Source of the DNA: Trichobilharzia regenti
Lineage: Eukaryota > Platyhelminthes > Trematoda > Strigeidida > Schistosomatidae
DNA: 64,000 nucleotides
Assembly (NCBI GenBank): GCA_944472135.2
Contig: OX235263.1
Coordinates: 86,026,721-86,090,720 of the forward strand
Direction: 5' to 3'
Below are positions 22,695 through 32,509 of this stretch, in pieces. The position numbers and the translations under genes were made by a program. Each line of letters starts with the position of its first letter. The first letter of the stretch is position 1. The notes beneath the pieces are model-generated. The model saw nothing but the letters and a program-made list of their open reading frames with translations. It made no database searches and had not been told where the DNA came from.

Positions 22695-24240
22695 TAACGT
22701 CCGTTGACATCGACGAAGGCATCTTGTTCAACTGCCTAATGAAACTAAATGCAGGGAAATCAATGGGTCCTGATAATCTTCATCCAAGGCTTCTCAAGGA
22801 ACTATCACCTCACATAGCCGGCCGTTTGACCACGATCTTCAAGCTCTCTCTCTCCTAAATGGAGTGTTACCGCGTGACTGGAAAGACGCCATAGTGACTT
22901 CCATCCACAAAGTAGGATAAAGACGAAGCCCTTCAAAGTACAGGCCTATCAGTCTTATCAGAGCTTTAATCAAGACACTGGAAAGAATCATCAAGAAAAG
23001 CATCATGGCATATCTGCAAAACAGCGGCTTGTTATCCAGAGCACAGCACGGCTCCCGAAGAAACCTATCACGCCTGCTAAATCTTCTCAGTGCAAGAAAC
23101 AGCTGGGTCAAACCAAAGGACAACAGAAGACCCGTTGACGTCTCCTTCATAGAATTAATCAAGGCCTTTGATAAAGTACCTCACAAAAGACTACTCATGA
23201 AGTTGAAAAGTGTTGGCATTAGAGGCAGATTACTTACCTGGCTCAGGGAATTCCTCATAGATAGGAGGTAGAGGGTTAGGATCAAATCGAAACTCTCCTC
23301 TTGGACAGAAGTACGCAGCGGAGTGCCACAAGGCACGGCACTCCCACCTCTCCTATTTATTTTGTATATCAATGAATTATCTCTGCTCATCGATTCCCCT
23401 ATGGTCCTATACGCAGATGAATTAAAAATTTGGAGAGAGCTGAAGAGCAACAGTAATACGTCCGCGTTGCACGAAGACCTCAAAAAATTGTCAGAGTGGT
23501 CCACAGAATGGATGCTGCCGATCAGTGTGGCAAAATGTGCAACGATGAGCATCGGACAAGCAAGCACCAGCTCCTACGAACTACAGGGAATAGCACCTCC
23601 ATCAGTTCAGACTCACTTGGAGTTAGGTGTCATAGTTAGCCACGACTTAAAAACTACAGCACACTGTCTCGCAGTGGCTGCACGTCGTTTCAGATCCTTA
23701 TGATCGATTCGCAGAGCCTTTACTAGGATCACCACAGATATGTTCACCTCCTTATATACATCTCTGGTGAGGTTAAGACTCGAAAACTGCATCCAGGCAG
23801 CCAGTCCTTGTCCTGAAGGAGACCCACACATTCTAGAAAGGGTTCAAAGGAAGGTAACACGTATGGTTCTTGGCATGACTAATTTATCATTCAAGGGAAG
23901 ACTAGATAGTTTAAATCTCTTCTTTCTCCTCTCTTTCGTACCGTAGACAGAGAAGAAATTTAATCACAATGTTTAAAATTTTAAATAATGACTACGGACC
24001 TGACCTATTCTCTCTTTACCTTCCCACCAGGTTGGAACACCTTACAGGACATAGCTGAATATCTCAAAAGCCAAGGAGAAATCATATTGCTGTTGAGCAC
24101 TGGTTCTCACACTGAGTTATAAACTCTTGGAACCGACTCCCAGAAGAAGTGGTGTCTGCAACTTCAACTGATTCATTCAAGAAGGGTTTGGACAACCACA
24201 GAAATTTACTAGAAAAGGATTAACATAGGCTTCAAGCCTT
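22695..24240 (+). pseudogene. CR1-like reverse transcriptase, broken
   Basis: Blocks in order: KLNAGKSMGPDNLHPRLLKE (22,745-22,800), SKYRPISLIRALIKTLERII (22,935-22,995), then the frame 23005-23271 with SRAQHGSRR and VSFIELIKAFDKVPHKRLL (motif A). Next, frame 23323-23703 has SGVPQGTALPPLLFILYIN (motif B) and VLYADELKIW (motif C, YADD changed to YADE). Frame 23740-23946 covers the C-terminal LERVQRKVTRMVLGM region, and INSWNRLPEEVVSATS follows near 24,120. Stops after each block and the altered catalytic aspartate make it inactive. Confidence 0.9.
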
Positions 24241-24277
24241 CTATACTCAACCAATAAATCTGAATCTGAATCTGATA

Positions 24278-24357
24278 CATACTGCTGAAACACTGCAGAA
24301 GAGCTGTCTAATTTTCCTTGGTTTTTAACGATCCTCTAGGAGATGTCAGTTCCTGAT
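24278..24357 (+). repeat. SINE remnant after the CR1 tail
   Basis: TACTGCTGAA, AGCTGTCTAATTTTCCTTGGTTTTT and AGATGTCAG keep the order of the SINE's ribozyme and tail, strongly decayed. Confidence 0.4.
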
Positions 24358-24969
24358 CAAAATATTCCTTAAACAAGTGATGAAAATGAATTGAAACAAA
24401 ACTATCTGAATTTTTGCGTAAAACTATCTATTACTGATCAATCACCACTATATAGTTTTACGCAAAATACTTGGTTTTTTGATTACCATTTACGGTGTCA
24501 AGCAGATCACATATTGTGATCGAAATAACTGCAAACTGCTGACGAATTTGAAAATTGTGAATTTAACAGATATCTGAAGCCAAAATTCGTGATGACATTT
24601 AACTGTAAACTGATATTTACCAAAAAAATTTCATCAGTGTTCCCTAATGATGCACAGTACTATCGAACTATGTACTAATATCTTTGTATATATCATCACC
24701 TATAAGAGAGGGTAACTTTAAAATTAAATACACAAAGTAGAAAATTCATTTAAAGTGTCAAGGTTAATTAAATCGATAGATGATAAACACTATCACATTA
24801 TCTTCATTTGATTGGTCAGTTTATTTACAATGATGCAAAAAATCTTCGTTTTCATTGGTTGAAATGCAGAATTTCCTAAACACTTTCGATAAAACAACAA
24901 ATATTTACTTCAGAAATGTTTTCAGAATAGGGCAAAGCATAACAATAATTACGCTGAGAAAAAATAATT
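24358..24969. other. No gene; perfect inverted repeat inside
   Basis: AT-rich. The one structured feature is a perfect 16-bp inverted repeat, TTTTGCGTAAAACTAT at 24412-24427 and its complement at 24452-24467, with a 24-base loop. Confidence 0.7.
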
Positions 24970-25400
24970 TTATTTATTTATTATTGCTCCCTTGGGTTCC
25001 TAGTGGAACATAGGGCTTCAACTGCACGTCTCCATTTTCTTCTGTCTTCTGCTATACTTTTCGCCTGCATCCATGTTAATCCATATTCTTTCAACTCCTC
25101 TCCACACGATCTCCTCCATGTCACCCTTGCACTGACGTCCCACACGCCGCTTCCCTTTCGGGTTCCACTCGAGGGCTTGGCGCGCGATGTCACCCAGCGG
25201 TCTCCTCAGCGAGCGAGTGTCTGATCCATCTCCACTTTCTCCTGCATATTTGTTGGGCGATTGGTTCTTGCTTTGTTTGTTCCCATAATTCCTTGTTAGT
25301 GATTCTTTCCGGCCATCTGACCTTCAGTATTCAGCGAAGACGGTTGTTAATAAAGGTCTGCAGCCTTTTGGAAATACTCTTTGTGACCCGCCAAGTTTCT
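24970..25400 (-). pseudogene. RTE-like LINE C-terminal fragment
   Basis: The minus frame 24981-25193 plus upstream bases to about 25,400 gives GSQRVFPKG, DTRSLRRPLGDIAR and SIAEDRRKWRRAVEALCSTRNPRE. These match the C-terminal end of the 9715-10880 copy. The tail abuts ATTTATTTATTATT at 24,969-24,985. No reverse transcriptase remains. Confidence 0.82.
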
Positions 25401-25503
25401 GATCCGACAAAAAATACATATATTGAATTTAAAAAAACAAAGGAAAGTTTATCTTAAAACAAGCAACGAAAGTTAATAAAGCAGGATTTCATGATGTATA
25501 TAC

Positions 25504-25505
<2 letters not shown>

Positions 25506-25538
<33 letters not shown>
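25506..25538. repeat. (AT)n microsatellite
   Basis: About 15 AT dinucleotides, ending in TGTGT. Confidence 0.95.
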
Positions 25539-25541
<3 letters not shown>

Positions 25542-25775
25542 AAAAATTGGGCATTGTGATAGTATGTGATTCCATATTAACTTGTTTATTAGATATATCA
25601 CACTGCGAAGAATCAGTATTAGTAATTATTGGGTTACGTTTCGAACACAATTTGTCATTCATAATCATATCACTTGTAATCACACGACTTCGAAGCTTGA
25701 GTTTTGTAGTTTTCTCTCTTCTTTCCCATCTGTCGTAGGGGTGGTAGAATATTCCAGGTGTCCAGCTGGACGGCT

Positions 25776-26022
25776 ATTGAATCATTCCTATTTACACACA
25801 TTCTCTGGGAGTACTGGAGCGCTGTTTCGTCCTAGTTTGGGACTCTTCATCAGTACGCACCCACCGGGATTCGAACCCTGGGCGCGTACTACTGAAGAGT
25901 CCCGAGTCAGGACGAAACAGCTATCCAGTACTCTCAGGTTTTCCAATGATTCTTTAAATAATGTCACCTCATGATGAAATCCTGTAACTAATCAACCAAA
26001 TCCCTACAAACCAACACTTGAA
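25776..26022. repeat. Head-to-head hammerhead SINE pair fused at the B-box
   Basis: The minus arm 25776-25880 (tail, ribozyme, B-box complement GGGATTCGAACCC) runs directly into the plus arm 25881-26022 (ribozyme, tail). The tRNA halves are mostly deleted, so two ribozymes face each other across about 20 bases. The minus-arm core has CTGAAGA changed to ATGAAGA; the plus-arm core is intact. Confidence 0.85.
25883..25934 (+). ncRNA. Type I hammerhead ribozyme, intact core, SINE copy
   Basis: CTGAAGA (25892-25898), stem II GTCC/GGAC with a seven-base loop, GAAA, minimal stem III around CAGCTAT, cleavage triplet ATC. Stem I arms are GTACT(A) and (C)AGTAC with one mismatch next to the core. The near-loopless stem III is typical of minimal hammerheads that may work better as dimers. 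Confidence 0.65.
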
Positions 26023-26187
26023 TAATCTAGATTTTGTTGCTAAGCTTTTCCTGCTCCGCTAGTCTGACTGACTAGCCCCGTTCTATTTCTTTGACCTGTG
26101 TATTTGACCTGATAATCATTCCTCCTGAAAGGTATTAGATAATAAGGGGTAGAATAAAATATAGGTCGTACAGGAAGGCGACTGTCT

Positions 26188-26499
26188 TGTAACAACAGAA
26201 GACAAGGGCCAAGCAACAGATCGTCTATTAAGGAAATCAACACATATTTGTATGTTTTCATGTACATTATTACAGCTTATTCAAGCAAACAAACACAGTC
26301 TTCTGATTGGTTGTTTCTCACTGAAAGTTAATCTTTTATCTCTTTGTGACTGTTTCTTGAATGTCAGATCACCTATATGTTAATTGTATCGACCTACGCA
26401 AAACTTTTGTTCTCATTTTTCTCACGACCAATATTGGGGACATAAACCTTGACGTGAATTACTGTTTACCAATTTGGCTAGCAGCCAGCTCTCACCACA
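26188..26499. mobile_element. Solo LTR, unnamed LTR family, copy 2
   Basis: It starts TGTAACAACAGAAGACAAGGGCC and ends CTCACCACA, flanked by GTCT at 26184-26187 and 26500-26503. It aligns throughout with 14434-14787 (312 versus 354 bp), with several indels. The terminal TGT...ACA and the target duplication define the boundaries. Confidence 0.75.
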
Positions 26500-26902
26500 G
26501 TCTTTTTAATATTGGGAACTGTAGTAGAGTTTAACTCCACTATGAATAAGTTTTTTTTGATAAATCACATAGTGTTGTATAGTAGCATTTACTTATGACC
26601 ACTTTTCGAGCACAAACTATTGCCACTCATAATGATATCAAGTTACTCACACAACTTTCTTGCTGCATTTATATTCATGAGTAAAACTGATGATTAGACA
26701 TTTGAATAAAATCAATATAAAATAATGCAAATTCGGAAATAATATTAGTGTTATCAGTCAAGAACAATCAGATGTTAGATAAGGTGTTTTATGGTCAAAT
26801 TAAGTAACATGAATTCAAGGGTTGGTTTGTAGGGATTTGATTGATTTCAGGATTTCATCATGAGCTGACATTAGTTAGAGAACCATTGGAAAGCCTGCCA
26901 GG

Positions 26903-26955
26903 GAGTACTGGACAGCTATTTCGTCCTAGTTTGGGACTCTTCAGCAGTACGCACC
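26903..26955 (-). ncRNA. Type I hammerhead ribozyme, intact core, SINE copy
   Basis: Minus strand: stem I GTACTG, CTGAAGA, stem II GTCC/GGAC (loop CAAACTA), GAAA, minimal stem III TAGCTG, GTC, stem I CAGTAC. All invariant core positions are present and stem I has six perfect pairs. Confidence 0.75.
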
Positions 26956-27356
26956 CACCGGGATTCGAACCCAGCACCTTCCGGTTACAAGGCGAGCTGG
27001 CTCGTATACCATTAAGCCACTGGGATCCGATCCAATGGTCCTTGAATTCTAACTTCTGCCAATTCACAACATAGCGCAACCGCCAGCCAATGTCTTCGGC
27101 GAGTATTTGTCCTCACAGCCGACCAGCTGCACCCTACTGGTCACGACTTCCCACTGGAACCCAGGTAACTACCTACCTTAATAGGGCCAGTCGCCAGTGA
27201 GCATCTCATTGGTATTTAAATGTTGGCTAGCGGTCGCGCTATGTCGTGAATTGACAGAAGTTAGAATTCGTGGGCCATTAGGAAGGGAACCAGTGGCTTA
27301 ATGGTATACGAGCTCGCCTTGTAACCGGAAGGTCCTGGGTTCGAATCCCGGTGGGT

Positions 27357-27408
27357 ACATACTGCTGAAGAGTCTCAAACTAGGACGAAACAGCTGTCCA
27401 GTACTCCC
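27357..27408 (+). ncRNA. Type I hammerhead ribozyme, intact core, SINE copy
   Basis: CTGAAGA at 27364-27370, stem II GTCT/GGAC (one T.G pair), GAAA, minimal stem III CAGCTG, GTC, then CAGTAC. The 5' side of stem I is ATACTG, giving five Watson-Crick pairs plus one mismatch. Confidence 0.72.
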
Positions 27409-27559
27409 AGGTTTTCCAGTGGTTCTCTAACTAATGTCAGCTCATGATGAAATCCTGAAACTATTAGTATTACTATTATTATCATAAATATTATTCAGTT
27501 TAGACTGCTTGATATCTTATCAGTCTTAAATGCCTCAATGTAATTCCGATGGTATATAT

Positions 27560-27830
27560 ATACATATATATATGTCGGTGGCACAGCAGTGGAATACTCG
27601 CCAATCACGCCTTATGTGGTCCAGGGTTCGATCCCTGGCAGACGCCGAACTCCTTTACCCCGCTAAGCCAGTAATATGACTGGTAAAGAGGGAAGGTTGG
27701 CCATGAGGCTAGCAACCTCATCCCATAAAATTAAACACCATTGCTACAGAAACTTTAAGTCTCTAGCTTGAAGCCACCTATGTTTCACTGGGAACGTAAA
27801 ACAAATAGAATAAAAATAAACAAGTATATA
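27560..27830 (+). repeat. Different tRNA-derived SINE-like repeat
   Basis: A tRNA-like start (GGTGGCACAGCAGTGGAAT, B-box GGGTTCGATCCCTGG at 27623-27637) is followed by a unique body: GGGAAGGTTGGCCATGAGGC, AGCAACCTCATCCCATAAAA, GAAGCCACCTATG. It carries no hammerhead core. A diverged relative is at 30,400-30,720. Confidence 0.7.
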
Positions 27831-28039
27831 CATATATCCCTGTATCTGCAGTATTCACCAGAAGAGTAGTTCTGCCAAAATTTGGTGAATTCATTAAATT
27901 CTGCCTTATTAACTATTATCGCCTTTTTCTATTTCGTATCGGGGAGTAAATGTCCCGAGAACTTTATTCTATTTAACAAATAAAAGTAAAGATGCAAGAT
28001 GTTTGCTAGTTCTAAGTAAGATAACATACAGGAAAGAAA

Positions 28040-28260
28040 AATAGTTTCATACTAATTTCAAACTCTTCATCAGGATGAATCCATGATCCCAGCAAGGATC
28101 AATCCCAGTATCTTCAGGTTTCAAGACGACCCCGTTTGACCTTCAGCCACTGGCATGTAATCTAATGCTCAGCGCACGTAGTGATGCCACAAGCCAATAT
28201 TATTAGCCAGTATTTGTCATCAAACGCTACCCGATGTCCCCGAATAGGGACGCCGTTCTA
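28040..28260 (-). repeat. Degenerate hammerhead SINE, minus strand
   Basis: Order kept from ribozyme remnant (CAAACTCTTCATCAGGATGAATCC) through B-box remnant (AAGGATCAATCCC), tRNA-like part and head (AGCCAGTATTTGTCATCA). No functional core. Confidence 0.55.
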
Positions 28261-28849
28261 CAAAACACAAATAAAATTTGCTTAACTGAAGGTATTTAGA
28301 CATTGTTTGATATCTTCCAGATATGTGAATCTTTCTAACTGCGAACTTCTTCCGGAAAAATAACATCTTACTAATTAATCTAAATGGATTGGCGAAGCGT
28401 CCATATCAGCTAATGAAATCTAAACGCAGATGGAAAATCTGAGTCGAGTAAAACCAATCGGTGGGAAATGTTGATGTTGAATTAGGATGGACGCATGAGC
28501 TTGTGGAGACGTGGTGATCACCATCATCGATTGTCTTCGCAAGAAATGCATTCAGTAGCTACCTGATGCTCCCAGCCCTCTACTTCAGTGACTACGTGAG
28601 ACCTGAAGTATATTTACTAAAGGGAAGAATCATACATATAGGGAAAAACGAAAATATACCTGGCTAATGATGTTGCATAAGAAAGGATATTTCATTGGTT
28701 GTCTGTCTAGTTATTTGTGAGACATCTGATTGGTTCATTTTCCAGACAATCTATTGATTCACATATCTGAAGCTTCAGGTGTTGGGTTCCAGTGTTAGAG
28801 CGTACAACATCACATTCACTGCGAAACAGGCACATCTAGATAATGAGTC
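28261..28849. other. No feature recognised
   Basis: No coding or repeat signature is seen. Confidence 0.45.
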
Positions 28850-29095
28850 AAAAATTGGGAGAACTACACAGTATCACAGGTTGATATCTCAAGATAGTTC
28901 AAAATTATCACTGGGCAAAAGAATTCAATTCTCGTCAAGTTTGCTGAGGCCATCTCTATCAAGCACCTGAAACCTGATTTATGCGTTCAGAAAAAGCAGT
29001 TATCAGTCTTTCTTCGCCCTGGTAACTGAATAATTTCACCCTCTCTTTCATCAGATTACGTAATGCTGGAAGTTTGCATTTTACATGATCATTAT
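28850..29095 (+). pseudogene. Penelope-like element C-terminal scrap
   Basis: About 28,930-29,027 encodes FAEAISIKHLKPDLCVQKK, matching FAEATSVKRLKADLCVQKE of the PLE at 32963-33406. The next bases share the 3' flank (TCATC.GATTACGTAAT, 29,049-29,064). Only the last part of the endonuclease ORF and the start of the 3' flank remain. Confidence 0.7.
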
Positions 29096-29911
29096 TCTCC
29101 GAAATAAAGAGATTATTATATATATTATTGTGTGTGTATATTGAGTGATTGATTTTTGTTTTAAAATGAACTCTTTGCAATTATGTTAAAATTGTTTCTG
29201 TAGATATACTGTATAATGACTTCTATCCCAAGCAGGTTACGGGTGTGCACTGGTAAAATGTCTCAAATTAGGATGATATTAACGGTCTAGAGCACTCCGA
29301 TTTTCGATGATCATTTAACTATAATCTGCTAATAATGTAATCTGTAATGAAATTAATAAATATCCCAACAGAACTTAAAATCCAAATTTCGCATAGAATA
29401 AATGTCGCTCGTCGAATTTATACTACTTGTTAGTAACCTGGTGCATGTTGAAAAATGCTTGAATATTTGAAGCGACACTCATCACGAACAATTATTTATT
29501 AAATATTTATTATATTAATTGGCGTAAAACATACTTTCACGCATTTATATATTCGCGTAAATACCTAAATACGCGCACCAAATCTGCCAACAGGACAGTT
29601 ACTTGCCTGTGACACTGACTGGAGGTTACTTTAATAATTAATTCACTATTATCACTCTCATGTATTTCTTTTGTACATTTTCTCACCTACTTCACACTTG
29701 TGAAATGGACAATCAATTACCATTCTTCCCATTCAATAACAATTTTAACCTTATCAAATTTCTAACTCTTTCTTCTTTTGTGTCTTTGAGAATTACGTAA
29801 TTTATAACTTTTATTTTTACTTTTGAAGCCACTTCTGAGTAATCATATCAATTATAACACCCCCCCCTTATTGCTCAACACTCAACGACCAACTGTTATC
29901 TAGGAATTCAA
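29096..29911. other. No feature recognised
   Basis: AT-rich. A poly-C run (CCCCCCCC) lies near 29,862. No gene-like frame. Confidence 0.45.
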
Positions 29912-30272
29912 GCATTGGTTTGTAGGGATTTGACTGATTAGTTACAGGATTTCATCATGAGCTGACATTGATTAGAGAACCATTGAAAACCTGGAAGTAC
30001 TGGACAGCTGTTTCGTCCTAGTTTGGGACTATTCAACAATACGCTATGTCATGAATTGGTAGAAGTTAGAATTCATGGACCATTGGATCGGGTCCCAAAG
30101 GCTTAATGGTCTACGAGCTCGCTTTGTAACCAGAAGGTCCTGGATTTGAATCCCGGTGGGTGTGTACTGCTGAAGAGTCCCAAACTAGGATGAAACAGCA
30201 GCTATCCAGTACTCCCTGGTTTTCAGTGGTTCTCTAACCAATGTCAGCTCATGATGAAATCCTGTAACTAAT
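29912..30272. repeat. Head-to-head hammerhead SINE pair
   Basis: The minus arm 29912-30043 (tail and ribozyme) is fused at ACGC to the plus arm 30044-30272, which starts at TATGTCATGAATTGG in the head and continues through A-box, B-box (GGATTTGAATCCCGG), ribozyme and tail. The minus ribozyme is mutated (TTGAATA); the plus core is complete. Confidence 0.88.
30163..30218 (+). ncRNA. Type I hammerhead ribozyme, near-intact, SINE copy
   Basis: CTGAAGA, stem II GTCC/GGAT (closing G.T pair), GAAA, slightly longer stem III segment (CAGCAGCTA), ATC, CAGTAC pairing with GTACTG. The G.T closing pair next to the core may weaken it. Confidence 0.6.
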
Positions 30273-30399
30273 ATCTCGTAAATTACTTTGGGTTGAATCT
30301 TTGAATGGGTCAAATCATCATTTCGCCATATTCAATTAGACAGAAATCTAACTAGGATCACGTGTGTGGTTGACGAAAATTCTACTACTCAACTACAAA

Positions 30400-30720
30400 A
30401 GCCACACCCACGAAAAGACTCGAACCCACCTCTTAAGTTGAAAAAATCCCCCATGTGTGTATTTGTATTTGTTGTGGTGCGTCGGTTGTTCAAAAGTAAT
30501 AATACTCGTCAACAATACATGTGTTCCAGGGTTCGATTACCCACTGATGCATTCCTAAACCTCACTTGGCCGGTAACGAACCCAGAAGAGGAGAAGGTTG
30601 CATGGGGGTCGAGGATTAAGTTAACAACCCCACTTCGTAAGAACATCAATACACCTATTGAAACTCTAACACACAAACTTGAAGTCCTATATTCCACATG
30701 GAACACAAAAGAATTTAACC
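30400..30720 (+). repeat. Diverged relative of the 27,560 tRNA-derived repeat
   Basis: TGTTCCAGGGTTCGATTACCC (30,524-30,544) resembles the B-box part, and GGAGAAGGTTGCATGGGG plus AACAACCCCACTTCGTAAGAA follow the same body order. The 119-codon plus frame 30366-30725 covers it but has no recognisable domain and is probably chance. Confidence 0.5.
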
Positions 30721-30744
30721 ATTAGACATTACGGCGGTAAAACT

Positions 30745-31560
30745 CAACCGAACTAAGACTATCTCAAACGAATGGATACTAAACAAAGAGTACTCATTTT
30801 GATAACTTCAGCATCAGGCTCTACAGTTATATATACATTTCAGTAAATTAATGAATAAATTAGTGTTATGAGCGACATTAATACTGTTTAAATAAAATCG
30901 AATCAACAAAATGAATAGATTACAGTTCAATAGCATCAACATAACAATACACTAAAAGTCATAAAAATTAGGAAAAATAATACTACAGATTCATGAACTT
31001 ATAGTCTCCACTGATGGCCCGTCAAGGCAGTAGTAGTGGCTGACTGGACTTGCTTCTTTTGAACACAAAACACTGGTTGTTTCACGCGACTCGCCATAGC
31101 CCCTGCTGTTTACAGCATGCAGTACCTAAATGTTTCTTGTGTAATTTATTTGGTGCCCGGTAGATGATAGAGAAGGATTCTTCCACACTGGCTTTGTGGC
31201 CGGTTTGGACCAGATGTTCAAATATCGAGCTGTTAACCGTTTTCACTACATCTTTACCTAGCCATACTAGGAGATATTCTCGAGCTCGAAAAATCAAGTT
31301 CCTAGAGCATTGGTCAATATTACTTGCTCCTCAAGCGCAGTTGAATTGGTAGATACAATTGGAAGTGGTTAGTCCAGATACTTCATCTTTCAGTCGAGTT
31401 AGCACCATCGGTCGTGTAGAGAATAACACGTGTAGTTCTCCAGCATTAAAAGTTCTTTGAAGTGATTTTCTTAATTTCTTCGTATTTATTTCACTTGATA
31501 TATCGCCCCCCATCCACTTTTCTGTAAAGTATGCCGTCAAATTTGAAATTTACATTTTAT
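30745..31560 (-). pseudogene. Penelope-like element: endonuclease end and 3' flank
   Basis: Minus frame 31540-31331 gives FNAGELHVLFSTRPMVLTR and TTSNCIYQFNC (the Cys-containing start of the GIY-YIG part). Frame 31297-31082 gives REYLLVWLGKDVVKTVNSSI then FEHLVQTGHKAS. The YIG segment between them is disrupted. The 3' flank (30,760-31,020) matches 18,890-19,140 in reverse. The RT is absent. Confidence 0.82.
30781..30821 (-). ncRNA. Hammerhead-like motif in PLE 3' flank, mutated
   Basis: Minus strand: GAGC, CTGATGC (last core A changed), GAAGTTATC, AAAA (core G changed), stem III around the palindrome GAGTACTC, TTT, GTTT. It has the same architecture as 16829-16869 but two core positions are mutated. 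Confidence 0.4.
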
Positions 31561-32509
31561 GGTACATCTTAATAAGAATTCTTTTAGGATTTCAGTACGC
31601 ACGCCAATGTTTATCGACACATATGATACATATTATTTAAGAAATGTGTAATAATTATTGTTATTGATAAATAAGACGTTATAATCAAAAATGGGCGTTA
31701 ACAAAGTATGACTTATTCAGTTCTAATTGAGTGGGTGGATGGATGGATGGAAAATTCCCACTGTACGAAAACCAACTAGTCATTAATTCATTGCCGAATA
31801 ATGATGTGGGCTGGTAACGTTAGACACTAATTTATGCATGATCAAAAAAGTTACAACATTAACCCCATATTTTTGAAAAGAAATCTAGTCAAGTGAGTAG
31901 TGGAAGATGGAGAAATAAATAAGTACAACAAACAGATACACGAATTATTATCATTAATTTTTCTTTCCTTTATTCCAGCGTTATTTTTAAACCAGTTGAT
32001 ATAAATAACAATCAACAATCGGAAATGATATTGCTTGTATGCGAATTGTTTTGGCCAAAATTACAGTTAATTTGTTACAGAGACGAGTATGAACCAATCA
32101 ACAGTGAATGACCTTGAAGATTCAGTTTTCAATGTTAGGTTGACTGATTTTACAGCCTACTCAGTTTTATACCATATGAAATTTCCCGATTATTTTTAAA
32201 TTTACATTTTTCTTTTCTATTCGTTTGCATATACAGTTCGAAAAAATTCTAATCGGGATAAAATGGTTTTTCATACATTTAGTTCTCTTGATAAATTTTG
32301 ATAGAGCAAGAAAGACCAGAGTTTGCAGTATAAAATGATATCGTCATTCTATTTCAAAGGTTCTAATAAGCTGCACACCCATACCTGAAATTACAATGGT
32401 TAGATGCATGGAATTAACATATTTTAATGTTTAAGTGGTAGTAGAGAAGAAATACTATAAAACTGACGCATGTAAATGTAAGCATTACAATTTATTTAAA
32501 TCTGAATAA
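31561..32509. other. No gene recognised
   Basis: Contains a short GGAT tandem (about 31,733-31,750) and otherwise unassigned AT-rich DNA. Confidence 0.45.

Larger units (their letters stand above)
21520..24277 (+). mobile_element. CR1-like non-LTR retrotransposon, decayed, interrupted by a SINE
   Basis: The order is an endonuclease piece (about 21,528-21,830, LLNKRTELVNVV, LTPDITDNEVNLPNLEV, RKRGGVVIYLKK), a linker region (21,930-22,310), a SINE (22,321-22,694), then the reverse transcriptase and C-terminal part. It ends in a short tandem tail (AATCTGAATCTGAATCTGA, 24,257-24,275) typical of CR1-type 3' ends. The middle of the endonuclease is deleted and there are multiple stops. Confidence 0.88.
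26820..27467. repeat. Head-to-head pair of two nearly complete hammerhead SINEs
   Basis: The minus copy 26820-27194 is full length (tail, ribozyme, B-box, A-box, head). The plus copy 27222-27467 starts within the head (GCGGTCGCGCTATGTCGTG) and runs to the tail. Both keep A-box TGGCTTAATGGT(A)TACGAG-type and B-box GGTTCGAATCCCGG. This is the best inverted pair in the window; its arms could form a long hairpin. Both ribozyme cores look intact. Confidence 0.93.

Noticed and set aside
27280..27360. tRNA-Thr gene in the SINE at 27,222-27,467
   Set aside because: The anticodon-like TGT is shared by all SINE copies, the 3' end runs into the hammerhead, and multiple copies exist; it is a tRNA-derived promoter.
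27580..27660. Genuine tRNA gene
   Set aside because: A- and B-box-like blocks are present, but acceptor-stem pairing is poor and the sequence continues into a repeat body, as in a SINE.
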